Positions 47,057-57,411 are shown, counted from the stretch's first letter. The stretch: DNA of 64,000 nt from Hymenobacter taeanensis (GCF_013137895.1 NZ_CP053538.1:4557001-4621000), one strand, 5' to 3'. Program-made: numbers and translations. Notes: generated from the sequence alone by a model not told the origin.

Positions 47057-49714
47057 CTATCGGCGGCCTACGCTGCCTTTGCCAACGGCGGCTGCAGGAC
47101 TTTCCGGTGGTCCGAGGTAGGTGGCTGGCAGCTCACCGCGGCTAACCACGAGCTTCTCCAGCACCACGCCGGGGTCTACGCGCCAGAACTTCAGCGTGTG
47201 CGTGCCGGCGGCCGCTACGGTGTGCTGAGAGGTTTTGATGATGATGCTTTCCGCCACGGCTTGCTGCCAGGGTCTGTTGCCATTCTCGGCCGCTAGGCCA
47301 GTATGCAGGTTCACAATCTGAGGCGCTTCGTCATCGATAGAAACAGCGTACCGCAGGCCCTGCCCAGCGGTGAAGTTCAACGTGGGCGCCAGGTACGCAT
47401 GCACCGTAACGGGCCCAGCCTGCTGCAGCGTAATGGCATACTGCAAGTGGGGCGACTGGCCACCCGGTGAAGCTTCCGACGCGGCCGTTACCGGGAATGC
47501 CGTTACGGCGCCCAGCGTACGACCTAGATCGGGCAGGTTTTGCCAGGTAACAGATCCACCATTCACCGCCTTCGTGTAGTGCTCAGCCTCCATGCTCACA
47601 TAGCCATTGCTCTCCTGGAAGGCAGCTCCGGCCACTGGTGCCGCTACGGGCCTAGCGGCAGGTGCTGCCACTGGCGTAGCTGCGACAGTAGCATTGGTTA
47701 AGGTTTTTACCTCAGGCATTTTCTGCTCGTTGGGCTGCTGCCAATACGTGTAACCGATGTGGGTCTGGTCCATCATGTGGTTCCACTTACCTCCCGCTAC
47801 GGCGTGGTAGCGTTTCGTGATTTCCGCATCCTTGGCGTACAGGGCCTTGGCTTTCTCGGCTAGCTCATTGGTGTTAGCCTGCGCCTTCTGCGCAGCATCG
47901 TGGTTCAGCGCCACCGTGTAGTAGAGCTCGTTGAGGTTGGCGCAGGCCTGCACGGGGTGCAATACCAGCTGGTAGTAGGCGTCGCGGGAGGCGGCCGGAA
48001 TCTTCTGATTAATAGCCTCGGCGCGGGCCAGAAGCTGGTTGTAGTCAGCTACCACTGTGGCCCACTCGCCGGTGGCCAGGCTGTAGGTTTTCTGGTCCAG
48101 AAGCTCTGGCTTGCGGCGGGCGTTGTACTTGGCGTATTTGGCCAGGATGTCGGCAATATCTGCGGCATTCTTCTCGCCAAACTGCTGGGCTGCCCAGTGC
48201 TGAGTGTAGGCCGCCACGTCGGTAGCCTTGATCCGGTCGGGGTTCCAGGCGTAGTCGAGGAAGAAGCTGATGGGCAGCTCCATGGGCTTCAGGTCGCCCA
48301 CGTTCACAATCCAGATCTGGTTGGCACCATACTCATGAGCCAGGTGCATTTGCTCCCAGATGCGCGGCAGTGGGTTCGTGTTCAGCCACTTGTAGTTGCG
48401 AGGGCCACCCACGTAGTCGAAGTGATAGTAGATGCCGTAACCGCCGCTACGCGCTTTTTCGGTTTGCTTGGGCAGCTTCCGGATGTTGCCCCAGTTGTCG
48501 TCGCAGAGCAGCAGCGTTACGTCGTCGGGCACGCGCATGCCGCGGTCGTAGTAGTCCTGCACTTCCTTGTAGAGAGCCCATAACTGAGGCGTTTGCTCGG
48601 CGGGTTTGCCGGTGGCTTCAGCCAGAATCTTGCGCTGGTCGGCCACAATACGCTCCAGTAAGGAGATGTTGCTTTCCTCGCTCATAGGCTCGTCGCCATC
48701 ACCACGCATCCCAATGGTCACGATGCTCTCGTGGGTACCCATATTCACGATGCCTTGGCGCCAGAAATCCTGCAGCGTCTTCTGGTTGGTCTGGTAGTTC
48801 CAGGGGCCCGCGCCATAGCGCTTCCATTCCTGCTGAGCGCGGAGCATGGGCTCGTGGTGAGAGGTACCCATCACAATGCCGTACTCATCGGCCAGCACCG
48901 GGCTTTGCTTATCATCATCGTTGAAGGCGTTGCCCCACATGGCGGGCCACAGGTAGTTGCCTTTCAAGCGCAGAATCAGCTCAAAAACGTGCACATACAT
49001 TTTGGAGTTGATGCCACCAAACTTCTCCTTTGCCCAGCCAGAAAGCGCCGGAGCTTCATCATTGAGGAAGATGCCACGGTACTTCACTTTCGGCTCACCC
49101 TGCGAATGACGGCCCGCCGTTACGTACAGGGACTTCTGCTCCTTCACTGGTACATCAGCCCACCAATACCACGGCGACACTCCTATTTGCTGCGACACGT
49201 CATAGATGCCGTAGATGGTGCCGCGCTTATCACTGCCGGCAATTACCAGGGCGCGGTCGATGCCGGGCAGGGGCTTCTCCACCACCTGCACCAACGACAC
49301 CTCCCACTTCCCGGCAATTCCCGACACATCGAGCTTCTTGCTCTGCACCAGTTGATCGATGAGCGAGCTTTTGCCCAGCGTGCCAATGAGGACTACCTCT
49401 TTGCCCTTCGGCGCCTGATCAGTCGTCAGGGTAGGCTGCAGCTTGGTTACGCGGTTGATGTCGGCCTGCAGGTCTTTAGCGGCCCGTAGCACGCCCGACC
49501 AGTCAGAGGAGCTGACAAACAGCGGCGCCGTTTTGCCAGATGCCGCCAGGGTAAAGCTGCCTTTGCTCTTCTTAGCCGAAACGTACTGCTCGCTCAGGCC
49601 AGTTGGTGTATCGGCCCAACTTTGGGCGTAGGCCAGTAAGAGTAATAGGAAGGCCCCAAACAGCCAGCGTGGTGGCCTGATGAGACGGGTTAGATGGGAA
49701 TGTGGAGTGGGCAT
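47057..49714 (-). CDS. GH115 alpha-glucuronidase
   Basis: An 885-residue exported enzyme. Signal peptide about residues 1-35 (ending S-W-A-D). The GH115 core spans about 60-680, with the family stretches Y-R-G-I-F-L-N-D-E-A-P-A-L-S-G-W, L-R-L-K-G-N-Y-L-W-P-A-M-W and G-M-R-G-D-G-D-E-P-M. A Pro/Ala/Val linker (about 690-720) leads to a C-terminal carbohydrate-binding-like domain (about 720-865). GH115 removes (methyl)glucuronic acid from internal and terminal xylose residues of polymeric xylan, complementing GH67, which acts on ends. The GH10 gene lies 44 bases upstream on the same strand, so they are likely one transcript. Confidence 0.92.
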   Translation of the reverse strand: MPTPHSHLTRLIRPPRWLFGAFLLLLLAYAQSWADTPTGLSEQYVSAKKSKGSFTLAASGKTAPLFVSSSDWSGVLRAAKDLQADINRVTKLQPTLTTDQAPKGKEVVLIGTLGKSSLIDQLVQSKKLDVSGIAGKWEVSLVQVVEKPLPGIDRALVIAGSDKRGTIYGIYDVSQQIGVSPWYWWADVPVKEQKSLYVTAGRHSQGEPKVKYRGIFLNDEAPALSGWAKEKFGGINSKMYVHVFELILRLKGNYLWPAMWGNAFNDDDKQSPVLADEYGIVMGTSHHEPMLRAQQEWKRYGAGPWNYQTNQKTLQDFWRQGIVNMGTHESIVTIGMRGDGDEPMSEESNISLLERIVADQRKILAEATGKPAEQTPQLWALYKEVQDYYDRGMRVPDDVTLLLCDDNWGNIRKLPKQTEKARSGGYGIYYHFDYVGGPRNYKWLNTNPLPRIWEQMHLAHEYGANQIWIVNVGDLKPMELPISFFLDYAWNPDRIKATDVAAYTQHWAAQQFGEKNAADIADILAKYAKYNARRKPELLDQKTYSLATGEWATVVADYNQLLARAEAINQKIPAASRDAYYQLVLHPVQACANLNELYYTVALNHDAAQKAQANTNELAEKAKALYAKDAEITKRYHAVAGGKWNHMMDQTHIGYTYWQQPNEQKMPEVKTLTNATVAATPVAAPAARPVAAPVAGAAFQESNGYVSMEAEHYTKAVNGGSVTWQNLPDLGRTLGAVTAFPVTAASEASPGGQSPHLQYAITLQQAGPVTVHAYLAPTLNFTAGQGLRYAVSIDDEAPQIVNLHTGLAAENGNRPWQQAVAESIIIKTSQHTVAAAGTHTLKFWRVDPGVVLEKLVVSRGELPATYLGPPESPAAAVGKGSVGRR

Positions 49715-49758
49715 AAGCGCGGAAAAGAGGATGCTGTTAGAAGCTATATTCCAGAGGC

Positions 49759-50853
49759 CTAGAAGTTCACTACTTCCTGAAAAGCCTTCTTGGGCTTTAG
49801 GTTTTGGTCAAAGAGCAGAGGATAGTTTTTGCGGCCAGGCACGGGGTAGGTATCCAGCCAGCTGTATTGGTCCGATACATTCCAGAAGGTCACGCCGGTC
49901 ATCACGTTCTTGTAGTCGCGAAACACGCGGAAGAACATCTTGTACTGCTCGGCCTGCTTCTGCTCCAGCGCCGGCGTATAAGCATCTGACTCGCCGGGGC
50001 GTCTCTGGCGGCGTTCCTTTTCCCAAGGATAAATAGACACGTCGAGTTCCGTAATCTGCACCTTCAGGCCCAGGGAAGAGTACTGCTCAATAGCCTTGCG
50101 CAACTCGGCCTCCGTGGGCTCCTGCAACGACCAGTGTCCCTGCAAGCCTACCGCATCAATCGGTACTTTAGCGTCTTTCAGCTTCTTGAGCAGCTTGTAC
50201 ACCCGCTCCCGCTTTTCGGGGCGCTCGGTGTTGTAGTCGTTGTAGAACAGCACGGCCTTGGGGTCGGCTTCGTGGGCGTATTCGAAGGCTTTGGCGATGA
50301 AATCCTCGCCGCAGATCTTGTACCACTCGGTGTCGCGCAGGAACTCGTTGGGGTTGTCGGCAATGGCTTCATTTACCACGTCCCAGGCGTAGATTTTGCC
50401 TTTATAGCGCTTTACCACCGTGAAGATGTGGTCGTGCAGGCGCTTCAACAGCACTTCCTTACTCACCTGCTTGCCTTCCGCATCCTTGAACAGCCACTTG
50501 GGCGTTTGCTCGTGCCAGAGCAGGTTGTGGCCCCGTACGCGCAGCTTGTTCTTCTGGGCGAAGTCTACAATGGCGTCGGCATCGGTCCAGAAGTAGCGGT
50601 TTTCCTCCGGATGAATCGGGCCCATTTTCATGGCGTTTTCCGGCGTTATGCTGTTGAACTGCTGTTTAATCAGCTCCGCCTCGGCACCTTTCAGCTGCTT
50701 TGCGCCTACGGCTACTCCAATCGGGAAGTAATTTTTGTAGGCCTCTTTAAGTGTTTTTTCGGCAACTGGGCGCTGGCTGCTGAGCAGGCCCAGGCCACCA
50801 ACCAGCAGGGCCGCCAGGGAAAGTTTGCGTACAGGGAACGGGGTGGATGTCAT
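49759..50853 (-). CDS. GH10 endo-1,4-beta-xylanase (first)
   Basis: A 364-residue enzyme with an N-terminal hydrophobic export segment (about 9-26) and a single GH10 barrel. Acid/base Glu 162 in D-V-V-N-E-A and nucleophile Glu 269 in I-T-E-L-D-V; substrate-site motifs G-H-N-L-L-W-H and Q-G-H-W are present. It cuts xylan chains. Close in sequence to the second GH10 at 56281, probably by old duplication. 44 bases before GH115; repeat E lies upstream. Confidence 0.94.
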   Translation of the reverse strand: MTSTPFPVRKLSLAALLVGGLGLLSSQRPVAEKTLKEAYKNYFPIGVAVGAKQLKGAEAELIKQQFNSITPENAMKMGPIHPEENRYFWTDADAIVDFAQKNKLRVRGHNLLWHEQTPKWLFKDAEGKQVSKEVLLKRLHDHIFTVVKRYKGKIYAWDVVNEAIADNPNEFLRDTEWYKICGEDFIAKAFEYAHEADPKAVLFYNDYNTERPEKRERVYKLLKKLKDAKVPIDAVGLQGHWSLQEPTEAELRKAIEQYSSLGLKVQITELDVSIYPWEKERRQRRPGESDAYTPALEQKQAEQYKMFFRVFRDYKNVMTGVTFWNVSDQYSWLDTYPVPGRKNYPLLFDQNLKPKKAFQEVVNF

Positions 50854-50925
50854 ATCGGTCAGGAGGAGAATTATCTGAACGCCAAGGGGGCAGCTTGCTT
50901 AACAGCTGGCCTGCTGACGTTAGGT

Positions 50926-51034
50926 GATGTAGAGACGCAACATTTTGCGTTTGCTCGTTGCTGAGGTTGTTTGCCTGGAGACGTTCTAGGCCAGTCGTTC
51001 AACGACGAGACGCAAAATATTGCGTCTCTACATC
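50926..51034. repeat. Intergenic inverted repeat E, second family
   Basis: 35-base arms (50926-50960 and 51000-51034) starting GATGTAGAGACGCAA pair with a few mismatches; the centre contains CTAGGCC. It lies between the GH51 and GH10 genes. The arm is unlike repeats A-D. Confidence 0.8.
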
Positions 51035-51091
51035 GTTCAGGCCTCAGTATGTGAGATGTCTCGGCACGCTTGCCATGATGGGCTTGATGTT

Positions 51092-52690
51092 CTATTTCAG
51101 CTCCAGCACCACCACCGACTGCGGGGGAATCTCCACAGCCAATTTTTCGCCGCGCTTTTTGGCACCATTAAAGCTGGCCAGCTTCACGGTGTTGGGTTTC
51201 TCGAAGGTGTTGTAGTCATTGACTTTAGGCGAAGTCAGGATGCGGCCCGAAACCGATTTCCAGTTTACTCCTGCTAAAGCCGTTTCCAGCTTCTGGCTTT
51301 TCTGCGTGTCAAGATTGACCAGGGAAATGTGCACTACGCCGTTTTTGTCTTTAGAGGCAGAGGCGTTGAGTGCCGGGATTTTCTCAGCTCCCATCACGTA
51401 CTCGGGACTAGTAAACTGCAAGGGCAATAGCTGCGCATCTTGGTGTACCTGATACAGGTCGAAGACGTGGTAGGTAGGCGTAAGCAGCATGCGCTCCTTG
51501 TCCGTCAGCACGAGGGCTTGCAGCACGTTTACAGCCTGGGCCAGGTTGGCCCCGCGCACTCGTTCAGCGTGATTGTTGAAGATGTTAAGCGTAGTGCCCG
51601 CCACCAGCGCATCGCGTAGGCTGTTCTGCTGAAACAGGAAGCCGGGGTTCGTGCCAGGTTCCACGTCGGTCCACACGCCCCACTCATCTACCAGCAGCGC
51701 CACCTTTTTCTGAGGGTCGTACTTGTCCATGATGGCGGAGTGCTTGGTCACGATAGCCTCCATTCGCAGGCAGTTGCGCATGGTGTTGAAGTACTCCTGC
51801 TCACTGAAGCCAGTGGCCTTGCCCTTGCTACCCGTCCAGCTGCCGGTGGGTAGCGTGTACTGGTGCAGCGTCAGGCCCCACATCATGTTCAGCGGAATCT
51901 TCTTCATGCACGTCTCCGTCCAGTTGGCGTCGTCGCCGTTGGCACCGCTCACAATTTTCTTGAGCGGTGGTGAGCCGGGGTAGTTGTGCGCGAAGGTGGC
52001 ATAGCGCTTATACACGTCGGTGTAATAGTCGGCCGTCATGTTGCCGCCGCAACCCCAGCTTTCGTTGCCAATGCCCCACCACGAAACACCGTACGGTTCC
52101 GGGTGGCCGTTTTTGCGGCGCTCCATTACCAAGGGCGTGTTACTGTTGGAGTTGAGATACTCCATCCAGCCGGCCATTTCCTGCACGGTGCCGCTGCCTA
52201 CGTTAGCCGCCAGGTAGGGCTCAGTGCCGAGCAGCTTACACAGCTCCAGAAACTCATGCGTTCCGAAGGAATTGTCCTCCAGATTATTGCCCCACCACAT
52301 GTTCAGCATGTTGGGGCGCTGGGCCGTGGGCCCCACCCCGTCGTGCCAGTGGTAGGTATCGGCGAAGCACCCGCCGGGCCAGCGCAAGTTAGGCACCTTA
52401 ATCTTACGCAGGGCCTCCACAATGTCCATCCGAATGCGGCCCTGCTTGGGCACATTCAGCTTTTCATCCACCCAAAACCCATCGTACACGCAGCGGCCCA
52501 GGTGCTCCGCAAAGTGACCGTAAATGTGCTTGCTGACCTGCACCTTCGGGTCGCCGGGCTGCACGGTCATTTGCACGGTTTGGGCCGCGGACCCGTAGGC
52601 CAGGCCCAGGCCTAGGCCTAGCGTAAGACCTACGCGGCGGAAAGCGGATATCGAAGAAGTGGTCGGGGATGGGCTAGATGATAAGGGCAT
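51092..52690 (-). CDS. GH51 alpha-L-arabinofuranosidase
   Basis: A 532-residue enzyme started at ATG 52690. A Ser/Pro-rich N-terminus and a hydrophobic run ending G-S-A-A-Q look like an export signal, which is less usual in GH51. Acid/base Glu in W-G-I-G-N-E-S-W-G-C-G-G and nucleophile Glu in L-L-V-D-E-W-G-V-W; the N-terminal I-Y-G-H-F-A-E-H-L-G-R-C-V-Y is the family start. It takes alpha-L-arabinofuranose branches off arabinoxylan. The gap to xylA holds repeat D. Confidence 0.92.
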   Translation of the reverse strand: MPLSSSPSPTTSSISAFRRVGLTLGLGLGLAYGSAAQTVQMTVQPGDPKVQVSKHIYGHFAEHLGRCVYDGFWVDEKLNVPKQGRIRMDIVEALRKIKVPNLRWPGGCFADTYHWHDGVGPTAQRPNMLNMWWGNNLEDNSFGTHEFLELCKLLGTEPYLAANVGSGTVQEMAGWMEYLNSNSNTPLVMERRKNGHPEPYGVSWWGIGNESWGCGGNMTADYYTDVYKRYATFAHNYPGSPPLKKIVSGANGDDANWTETCMKKIPLNMMWGLTLHQYTLPTGSWTGSKGKATGFSEQEYFNTMRNCLRMEAIVTKHSAIMDKYDPQKKVALLVDEWGVWTDVEPGTNPGFLFQQNSLRDALVAGTTLNIFNNHAERVRGANLAQAVNVLQALVLTDKERMLLTPTYHVFDLYQVHQDAQLLPLQFTSPEYVMGAEKIPALNASASKDKNGVVHISLVNLDTQKSQKLETALAGVNWKSVSGRILTSPKVNDYNTFEKPNTVKLASFNGAKKRGEKLAVEIPPQSVVVLELK

Positions 52691-52729
52691 GGGTGGAATG
52701 GACAGGATGAAATTCAAAGGGCGTAAAAA

Positions 52730-52830
52730 AACGTCATGCTGAGCAAAGTTGAGGTACCTGGCAAGCTGAAGTTGAGGTTCTATCCCAACGTCAGCACGCG
52801 AGATGCTTCGACTTCGCTCAGCATGACGTT
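52730..52830. repeat. Intergenic inverted repeat D (REP-like), diverged arms
   Basis: The left arm starts AACGTCATGCTGAGC (52730) and the right arm ends with its complement at 52830; the inner parts pair with mismatches. Same family as repeat B. It lies between GH51 and xylA. Confidence 0.75.
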
Positions 52831-52932
52831 ACTCGCGGGTATCGCTACCCCTACTTTCTACAGATAAAACGGCCCCGGCCGGCCCCCCAATTCCCTTTCC
52901 CCTGAGCAGCCAGCCGGTTTCGTTTTATTCTG

Positions 52933-54264
52933 TTAGATATACTGGTTGATGATGGCTTCCAGCCACTCCTGCTTGCCGCTGCGAGGCACTGGCTCGCCGG
53001 TTTTGAGGGCGATAGTGCGCAGGTCTTCCAGCGTGAGCTGACCGTTCTCGTAGGCCTGTCCTTCGCCCGAGTCGAACGAGGCGTAGCGCTCCGTGCGGAA
53101 CTTGCGGTAAGGCGACTTTTCCAGGATGTCGTTGGCTACTACCAGGGCCCGAGCGAAGGTGTCTATGCCGCTGATGTGGGCAATGAAGATATCCTCCAGG
53201 TCGGTGGAGTTACGGCGGGTTTTAGCGTCGAAGTTGATGCCGCCGGGCGTGATGCCACCGGCCTCCAGAATGATGAGCATCGACTCCGTCAGCTCGTTCA
53301 GGTTGTTGGGGAACTGGTCGGTATCCCAGCCGTTCTGGTAGTCGCCGCGGTTGGCGTCCATTGAGCCCAGCATGCCGGCATCAGCCGCTACCTGCAGCTC
53401 GTGCTGGAAAGTATGGCCAGCCAGCGTGGCGTGGTTTACCTCCAGGTTCAGCATAAAGTCGTTCTCCAGGCCGTGCTCCTTCAGGAAGCCAATTACGGTA
53501 GCGGCGTCGAAGTCGTACTGGTGCTTGGTGGGCTCAGCGGGCTTAGGCTCAATGAAGAACTTACCGGTGAAGCCCTGCTTGCGAGCGTAGTCGCGGGCCA
53601 TGGTCAGGAAACGCCCCATGTGGGCCTGCTCCCGCTTCATGTCGGTGTTGAGCAGGGTCATGTAGCCTTCACGGCCACCCCAGAACACGTAGTTTTCGCC
53701 GCCCAGCGCGATAGTAGCATCCAGGGCATTCAGCACCTGCGTACCCGCGTGAGCCACTACCTGAAAATCGGGGTTAGTGCTGGCCCCGTTCATGTAGCGC
53801 GGGTTCGAGAACACGTTGGCCGTGCCCCACAGCAGCTTCACGCCGCTGGCGGCCTGGTGCTCCTTGGCGTAATCAACGATGGTCTGGAGGTTACGCTCAT
53901 ACTCCTGCAGGGAGGAGCCTTCGTCTACCAGGTCAATATCGTGGAAGCAGTAGTAGGGCGTGCCGAGCTTGGTGAAGAACTCGAAGGCAGCATCCATCTT
54001 ATCCTTGGCGCGGCCAATGATTTCGCTGTGGGCGTCCCAGGCAAACTGCTTGGTACCGGGGCCGAATGGGTCGCCGCCCGTGCCCGTGAACGTGTGCCAG
54101 TAGGATACTGCAAAGCGCAGATGCTCCTTCATGGTCTTACCCGCTACCATGCGGTTCTCGTCGTACCACTTAAAAGCAAGCGGGTTATCAGACTCGCGGC
54201 CTTCAAAACGGATGGGTTCGATGCCGGTGAAAAACTCCGTCTTAGAAAGCGTGTTGGTGGACAT
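52933..54264 (-). CDS. xylA: Xylose isomerase
   Basis: A 443-residue cytoplasmic enzyme converting D-xylose to D-xylulose. Family motifs visible: W-H-T-F near residues 51-54 with the catalytic His region, F-H-D-I-D near 105-109, N-V-F-S-N-P-R-Y, and the metal-binding K-P-A-E-P-T-K-H-Q and N-L-E-V-N-H stretches, then G-G-I-N-F-D-A-K. Length is that of the Bacteroidota/E. coli type. Its start overlaps the end of xylB by 23 bases, so translation of the two is coupled. Confidence 0.96.
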   Translation of the reverse strand: MSTNTLSKTEFFTGIEPIRFEGRESDNPLAFKWYDENRMVAGKTMKEHLRFAVSYWHTFTGTGGDPFGPGTKQFAWDAHSEIIGRAKDKMDAAFEFFTKLGTPYYCFHDIDLVDEGSSLQEYERNLQTIVDYAKEHQAASGVKLLWGTANVFSNPRYMNGASTNPDFQVVAHAGTQVLNALDATIALGGENYVFWGGREGYMTLLNTDMKREQAHMGRFLTMARDYARKQGFTGKFFIEPKPAEPTKHQYDFDAATVIGFLKEHGLENDFMLNLEVNHATLAGHTFQHELQVAADAGMLGSMDANRGDYQNGWDTDQFPNNLNELTESMLIILEAGGITPGGINFDAKTRRNSTDLEDIFIAHISGIDTFARALVVANDILEKSPYRKFRTERYASFDSGEGQAYENGQLTLEDLRTIALKTGEPVPRSGKQEWLEAIINQYI

Positions 54265-55765
54265 GCTGTGGGGTGGTTTGTTGTGGTAGAATAGAATTCA
54301 GATTTTCTTGCCAGCGGGCGTAGGCCACCTGGTATTGCTCTTGCAGCTCGGGCTGCGGTGCCAGCGTCAGGATGCGCTCGAGGCCGATGAAGGCGTCGTC
54401 GGTGCTGGCGTACACTCCCGCCCCCACACCAGCGCCACGGGCTGCGCCCTGGGCCGCATCGGTGTTGTAAAGCTCCAGCTCTACTCCGGCGCAGTTCACA
54501 AATGCCTCCCGAAACACGGGGCTCAGGAACATGTTGGCGTTGCCGGCACGCACCTTGCGCACCTGCACGCCCGACTGGCGCATGATGTCAATGCCGTAGT
54601 TTAGGGCGAAGACGATACCCTCCTGGGCGGCACGCAGCACGTGGCTGCGGCTGTGCACGTTGAAGTTCAGTCCGCGCAGCTCAGCGTTGGTTGGTCGGTT
54701 TTCCAGAATGCGCTCGGCACCGTTGCCGAAGGGCAGGAACACGAGGCCCTCCGCTCCTACCGGCGCTTGGGCGGCCAGCTGGTTCATCTCGTCGTAGGGT
54801 ATCTCGCCTACTACTTTGCGCAGCCAACTGTTGAGAATGCCGGTGCCATTCATGCACATCAGCACCCCATTTTTGGGCTGCTCTTGGGTGCTGTTTACGT
54901 GCACAAAGGCATTCACGCGGGAGCGTGGGTCGGCGGTGGGCGTTTCGCTGATGCCGTACACCACGCCGCTGGTACCAGCAGTGGCGGCTATTTCGCCGGC
55001 GTGCAGCACGTTAAGCGAGAAGGCGTTGTTGGGCTGGTCGCCGGCGCGGTAGCTGATGGGCGTACCAGCGTGCAGACCTAGCTCCTGCGCCGCTTCGGCC
55101 GTCAGGCGGCCCTGCTCTGAGAAGGTTGCTACCACTTCAGGCAACAGGTCGCGGCTGATGCCATAGTAATCCAGCAAATCCTGGGCAATAGCCTGCTCCC
55201 GGAAGTTCCAGAATACCCCTTCCGATAGGCCCGAGACCGTAGTCTGCATCTGGCCGGTCATCTGGTAGGCAATGTAGTCGCCGGGCAGTTGAATCTTATG
55301 GATTTGGGCGTAGATAGCGGGCTCGTTTTCCTTTACCCACTTCAGCTTGGAAGCGGTAAAGTTGCCTGGTGAGTTCAGGTAGTTACTGAGGCAGTGCTCC
55401 TCGCCCAGCTCAGCAAACGCCTGGTTGCCCAGGTCCACGGCGCGGCTGTCGCACCAGATAATGGCGGGGCGCAGCACTTTGCCCTGCTCATTGAGCAGCA
55501 CGAGGCCGTGCATTTGGTAGGTAATGCCAATGCCAGCTACCAGGGAAGTATCGAAACCGTAGTTGTGCCTGAGCTCCTGGGTGGCATTAATGGCTTCCTG
55601 CCACCACCGCTCGGGGCGTTGCTCGGCCCAGTCGGCTGCCTCCACGGTAATCTCCATCTCCTTTTTAGGCGACGTCACGCTAGCCAGGCATGTGCCCGTT
55701 TCAGCGCTAAGCAAAGCCACCTTAATAGAGGAGCTGCCGATATCAAACCCGAGTAGGTATTTCAT
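54242..55765 (-). CDS. xylB: Xylulokinase
   Basis: A 507-residue FGGY-family kinase that makes xylulose 5-phosphate. Seen: the N-terminal phosphate-binding [11 protein letters not shown], the central R-A-G-D-Q-P-N-N-A and G-T-S-G-V-V-Y-G, and the C-terminal [12 protein letters not shown] and [12 protein letters not shown]. First gene of the xylBA pair; 515 bases with a regulatory-looking palindrome lie upstream. Confidence 0.92.
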   Translation of the reverse strand: MKYLLGFDIGSSSIKVALLSAETGTCLASVTSPKKEMEITVEAADWAEQRPERWWQEAINATQELRHNYGFDTSLVAGIGITYQMHGLVLLNEQGKVLRPAIIWCDSRAVDLGNQAFAELGEEHCLSNYLNSPGNFTASKLKWVKENEPAIYAQIHKIQLPGDYIAYQMTGQMQTTVSGLSEGVFWNFREQAIAQDLLDYYGISRDLLPEVVATFSEQGRLTAEAAQELGLHAGTPISYRAGDQPNNAFSLNVLHAGEIAATAGTSGVVYGISETPTADPRSRVNAFVHVNSTQEQPKNGVLMCMNGTGILNSWLRKVVGEIPYDEMNQLAAQAPVGAEGLVFLPFGNGAERILENRPTNAELRGLNFNVHSRSHVLRAAQEGIVFALNYGIDIMRQSGVQVRKVRAGNANMFLSPVFREAFVNCAGVELELYNTDAAQGAARGAGVGAGVYASTDDAFIGLERILTLAPQPELQEQYQVAYARWQENLNSILPQQTTPQHVHQHAF

Positions 55766-55980
55766 GGGTGGAACTGCAGTAAAGCGTCGGTGACGGGAGC
55801 GGCACAGCCAACTCCCATGATAAAGTTATATTTTAGATACAAGTTCCAGCGTCAGACTTACCGGAGTGTGTAACCACTCACCCGGCGCTTTACCCTCATT
55901 TCGTTACCGAATATACAGCAACAACTAATACCGCACGACAATTGAAAAAGCCCTCAAATGGCTAAAATCTAAATAAAACT

Positions 55981-56010
55981 ACCGAAACCGTTTCCGAAAA
56001 CGGTTTCGGT
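55981..56010. promoter_or_regulatory. Palindromic operator-like site upstream of xylB
   Basis: 13-base perfect arms (55981-55993 and 55998-56010) around a 4-base centre, made of the GAAACCGTTT / AAACGGTTTC half sites that resemble LacI-family operators. It lies about 215 bases before the xylB ATG, in an AT-rich 515-base gap, and is a candidate site for a xylan or xylose regulator not present in the window. Confidence 0.55.
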
Positions 56011-56064
56011 AGGTAATAAGCTGTAATTTTATTTTCGTAGAATATCTTCAAATAATCAAACGCC

Positions 56065-56100
56065 TAAAGGGCGAGTCATTGTCAAACGGCTCGCCCTTTA
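56065..56100. terminator. Hairpin downstream of second GH10 gene
   Basis: 11-base perfect arms (56065-56075 and 56090-56100) around a 14-base loop with A/T-rich ends, about 180 bases after the GH10 stop on the minus strand. Could end that transcript before the xylBA promoter. Confidence 0.55.
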
Positions 56101-56280
56101 TTATAAATAGTACTATTTGCTATAGTTACTCTATTCCGCTAGGCCAGTACATGAGCAGATCTACCGTTAAATAGACACATTGGTGCCCTAGATACCAAGG
56201 CTTAGTGGCCTAACAATCTTAGGTGAGACCGGACTGAGGCTTCCTCAGGGCTACCCCCTTAACCAGGCAGTAGTGCTTTA

Positions 56281-57411
56281 CTACTTGCTCTTCTGGGCGG
56301 CTGCCTGTACAACGCTCTGAAAAGCCGGCTTAGCCTCATAGTTGCGGCCAAACAGCAGCGGGTAGCTGGTGCGCCCTCTGATGGGCCAGTCGTTGAGCCA
56401 GGAATCCGCATCTGTCACGCCCCATAGCGTGATGCGGTCAATAACGTCGCGGTGTTTATGAAACAGGGCAAACAGGTCGGCGTACCGGTTGGTCAGCTGC
56501 TGCTGCACTGAGTCGGGCAGGCCAGCCTGGTAAGGATTATATTGGGTAGCGGCGGCGTAGTTTTCGGAAATATCGGCCCCACCCTGACGGCGGCTAGGCT
56601 TCGGCAGCACATCAACGTCCAGCTCAGTAAAGTTAACGTGCACCCCCAGTTTCGAGAAGGCCACAATGCTGGCCTCAATCTGCTCAATACTGGGCTGTTT
56701 CAGGCCATAGTGCCCCTGCATCCCGATAGCCGTAACCTTGACGCCTTTCGCCTGCAGGCTTTTTACCAGTTTAATCACTCCCTCTCGCTTTTCCGGCCGA
56801 AAGAGGCTGTAGTCGTTATAGTAGAGTTCCGCTTTGGGGTCGGCCTTGTGAGCATATTCGAAGGCCTTGGCGGCGAAATCTTCACCGAGGATTTCCAGCC
56901 ACTTGGTTTTGCGCAGGTCTCCCTGCTGGTCATCAATGGCTTCATTCAGCACATCCCAACCGCCAATCTTTCCCTTGTAACGGCCTACTACAGTGTTGAT
57001 GTGCTCTTCCAGACGCTTCAGTAGCACCTCCCGGCTTACGGGCTTGCCGGCCTCATCCTCAAATACCCATTTCGGCGTTTGTTGATGCCACATGAGCGTA
57101 TGCCCAATGATAAACATGTTGTTCTGCTGCCCGAAGGCTACGTAGTCATCGGCAGGCTTAAAGTTATAGGTATTGAGTTGCGGGTGCACTGGCCCCCACT
57201 TGAGCAGGTTTTCGGGGCTGATGGTGTTGAACTGCTGCTTAATGAGAGCGGTAGCCTTGGCATCCTGGCCGTTGAGTTGCCGGTAGTTGAGCGCCGCGCC
57301 CACATAGAAATCCTTTTTGAACGCGTCTTTTAACGTGGGCTGCGCCTTTTGCACAAACCCCAGGGCCACACCCGCTAAGGCAGTAGTAAGTAAAATGTTT
57401 CTTGCTTTCAT
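56281..57411 (-). CDS. GH10 endo-1,4-beta-xylanase (second)
   Basis: A 376-residue exported xylanase. Signal segment about residues 1-22. Acid/base Glu 158 in D-V-L-N-E-A and nucleophile Glu 263 in F-T-E-L-D-V; G-H-T-L-M-W-H near 103-109. The barrel is complete. Longer than the first GH10 by an insert near residues 270-300. The next gene upstream is the acetylesterase, 239 bases away with a hairpin between. Confidence 0.94.
   Translation of the reverse strand: MKARNILLTTALAGVALGFVQKAQPTLKDAFKKDFYVGAALNYRQLNGQDAKATALIKQQFNTISPENLLKWGPVHPQLNTYNFKPADDYVAFGQQNNMFIIGHTLMWHQQTPKWVFEDEAGKPVSREVLLKRLEEHINTVVGRYKGKIGGWDVLNEAIDDQQGDLRKTKWLEILGEDFAAKAFEYAHKADPKAELYYNDYSLFRPEKREGVIKLVKSLQAKGVKVTAIGMQGHYGLKQPSIEQIEASIVAFSKLGVHVNFTELDVDVLPKPSRRQGGADISENYAAATQYNPYQAGLPDSVQQQLTNRYADLFALFHKHRDVIDRITLWGVTDADSWLNDWPIRGRTSYPLLFGRNYEAKPAFQSVVQAAAQKSK

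Noticed and set aside
50134..50964. 276-codon plus-strand frame opposite the first GH10 gene
   Set aside because: Shadow frame; its end runs through repeat E.
53401..54294. 297-codon plus-strand frame inside xylA
   Set aside because: Shadow of xylose isomerase; His/Val/Gly-rich with no recognisable domain.
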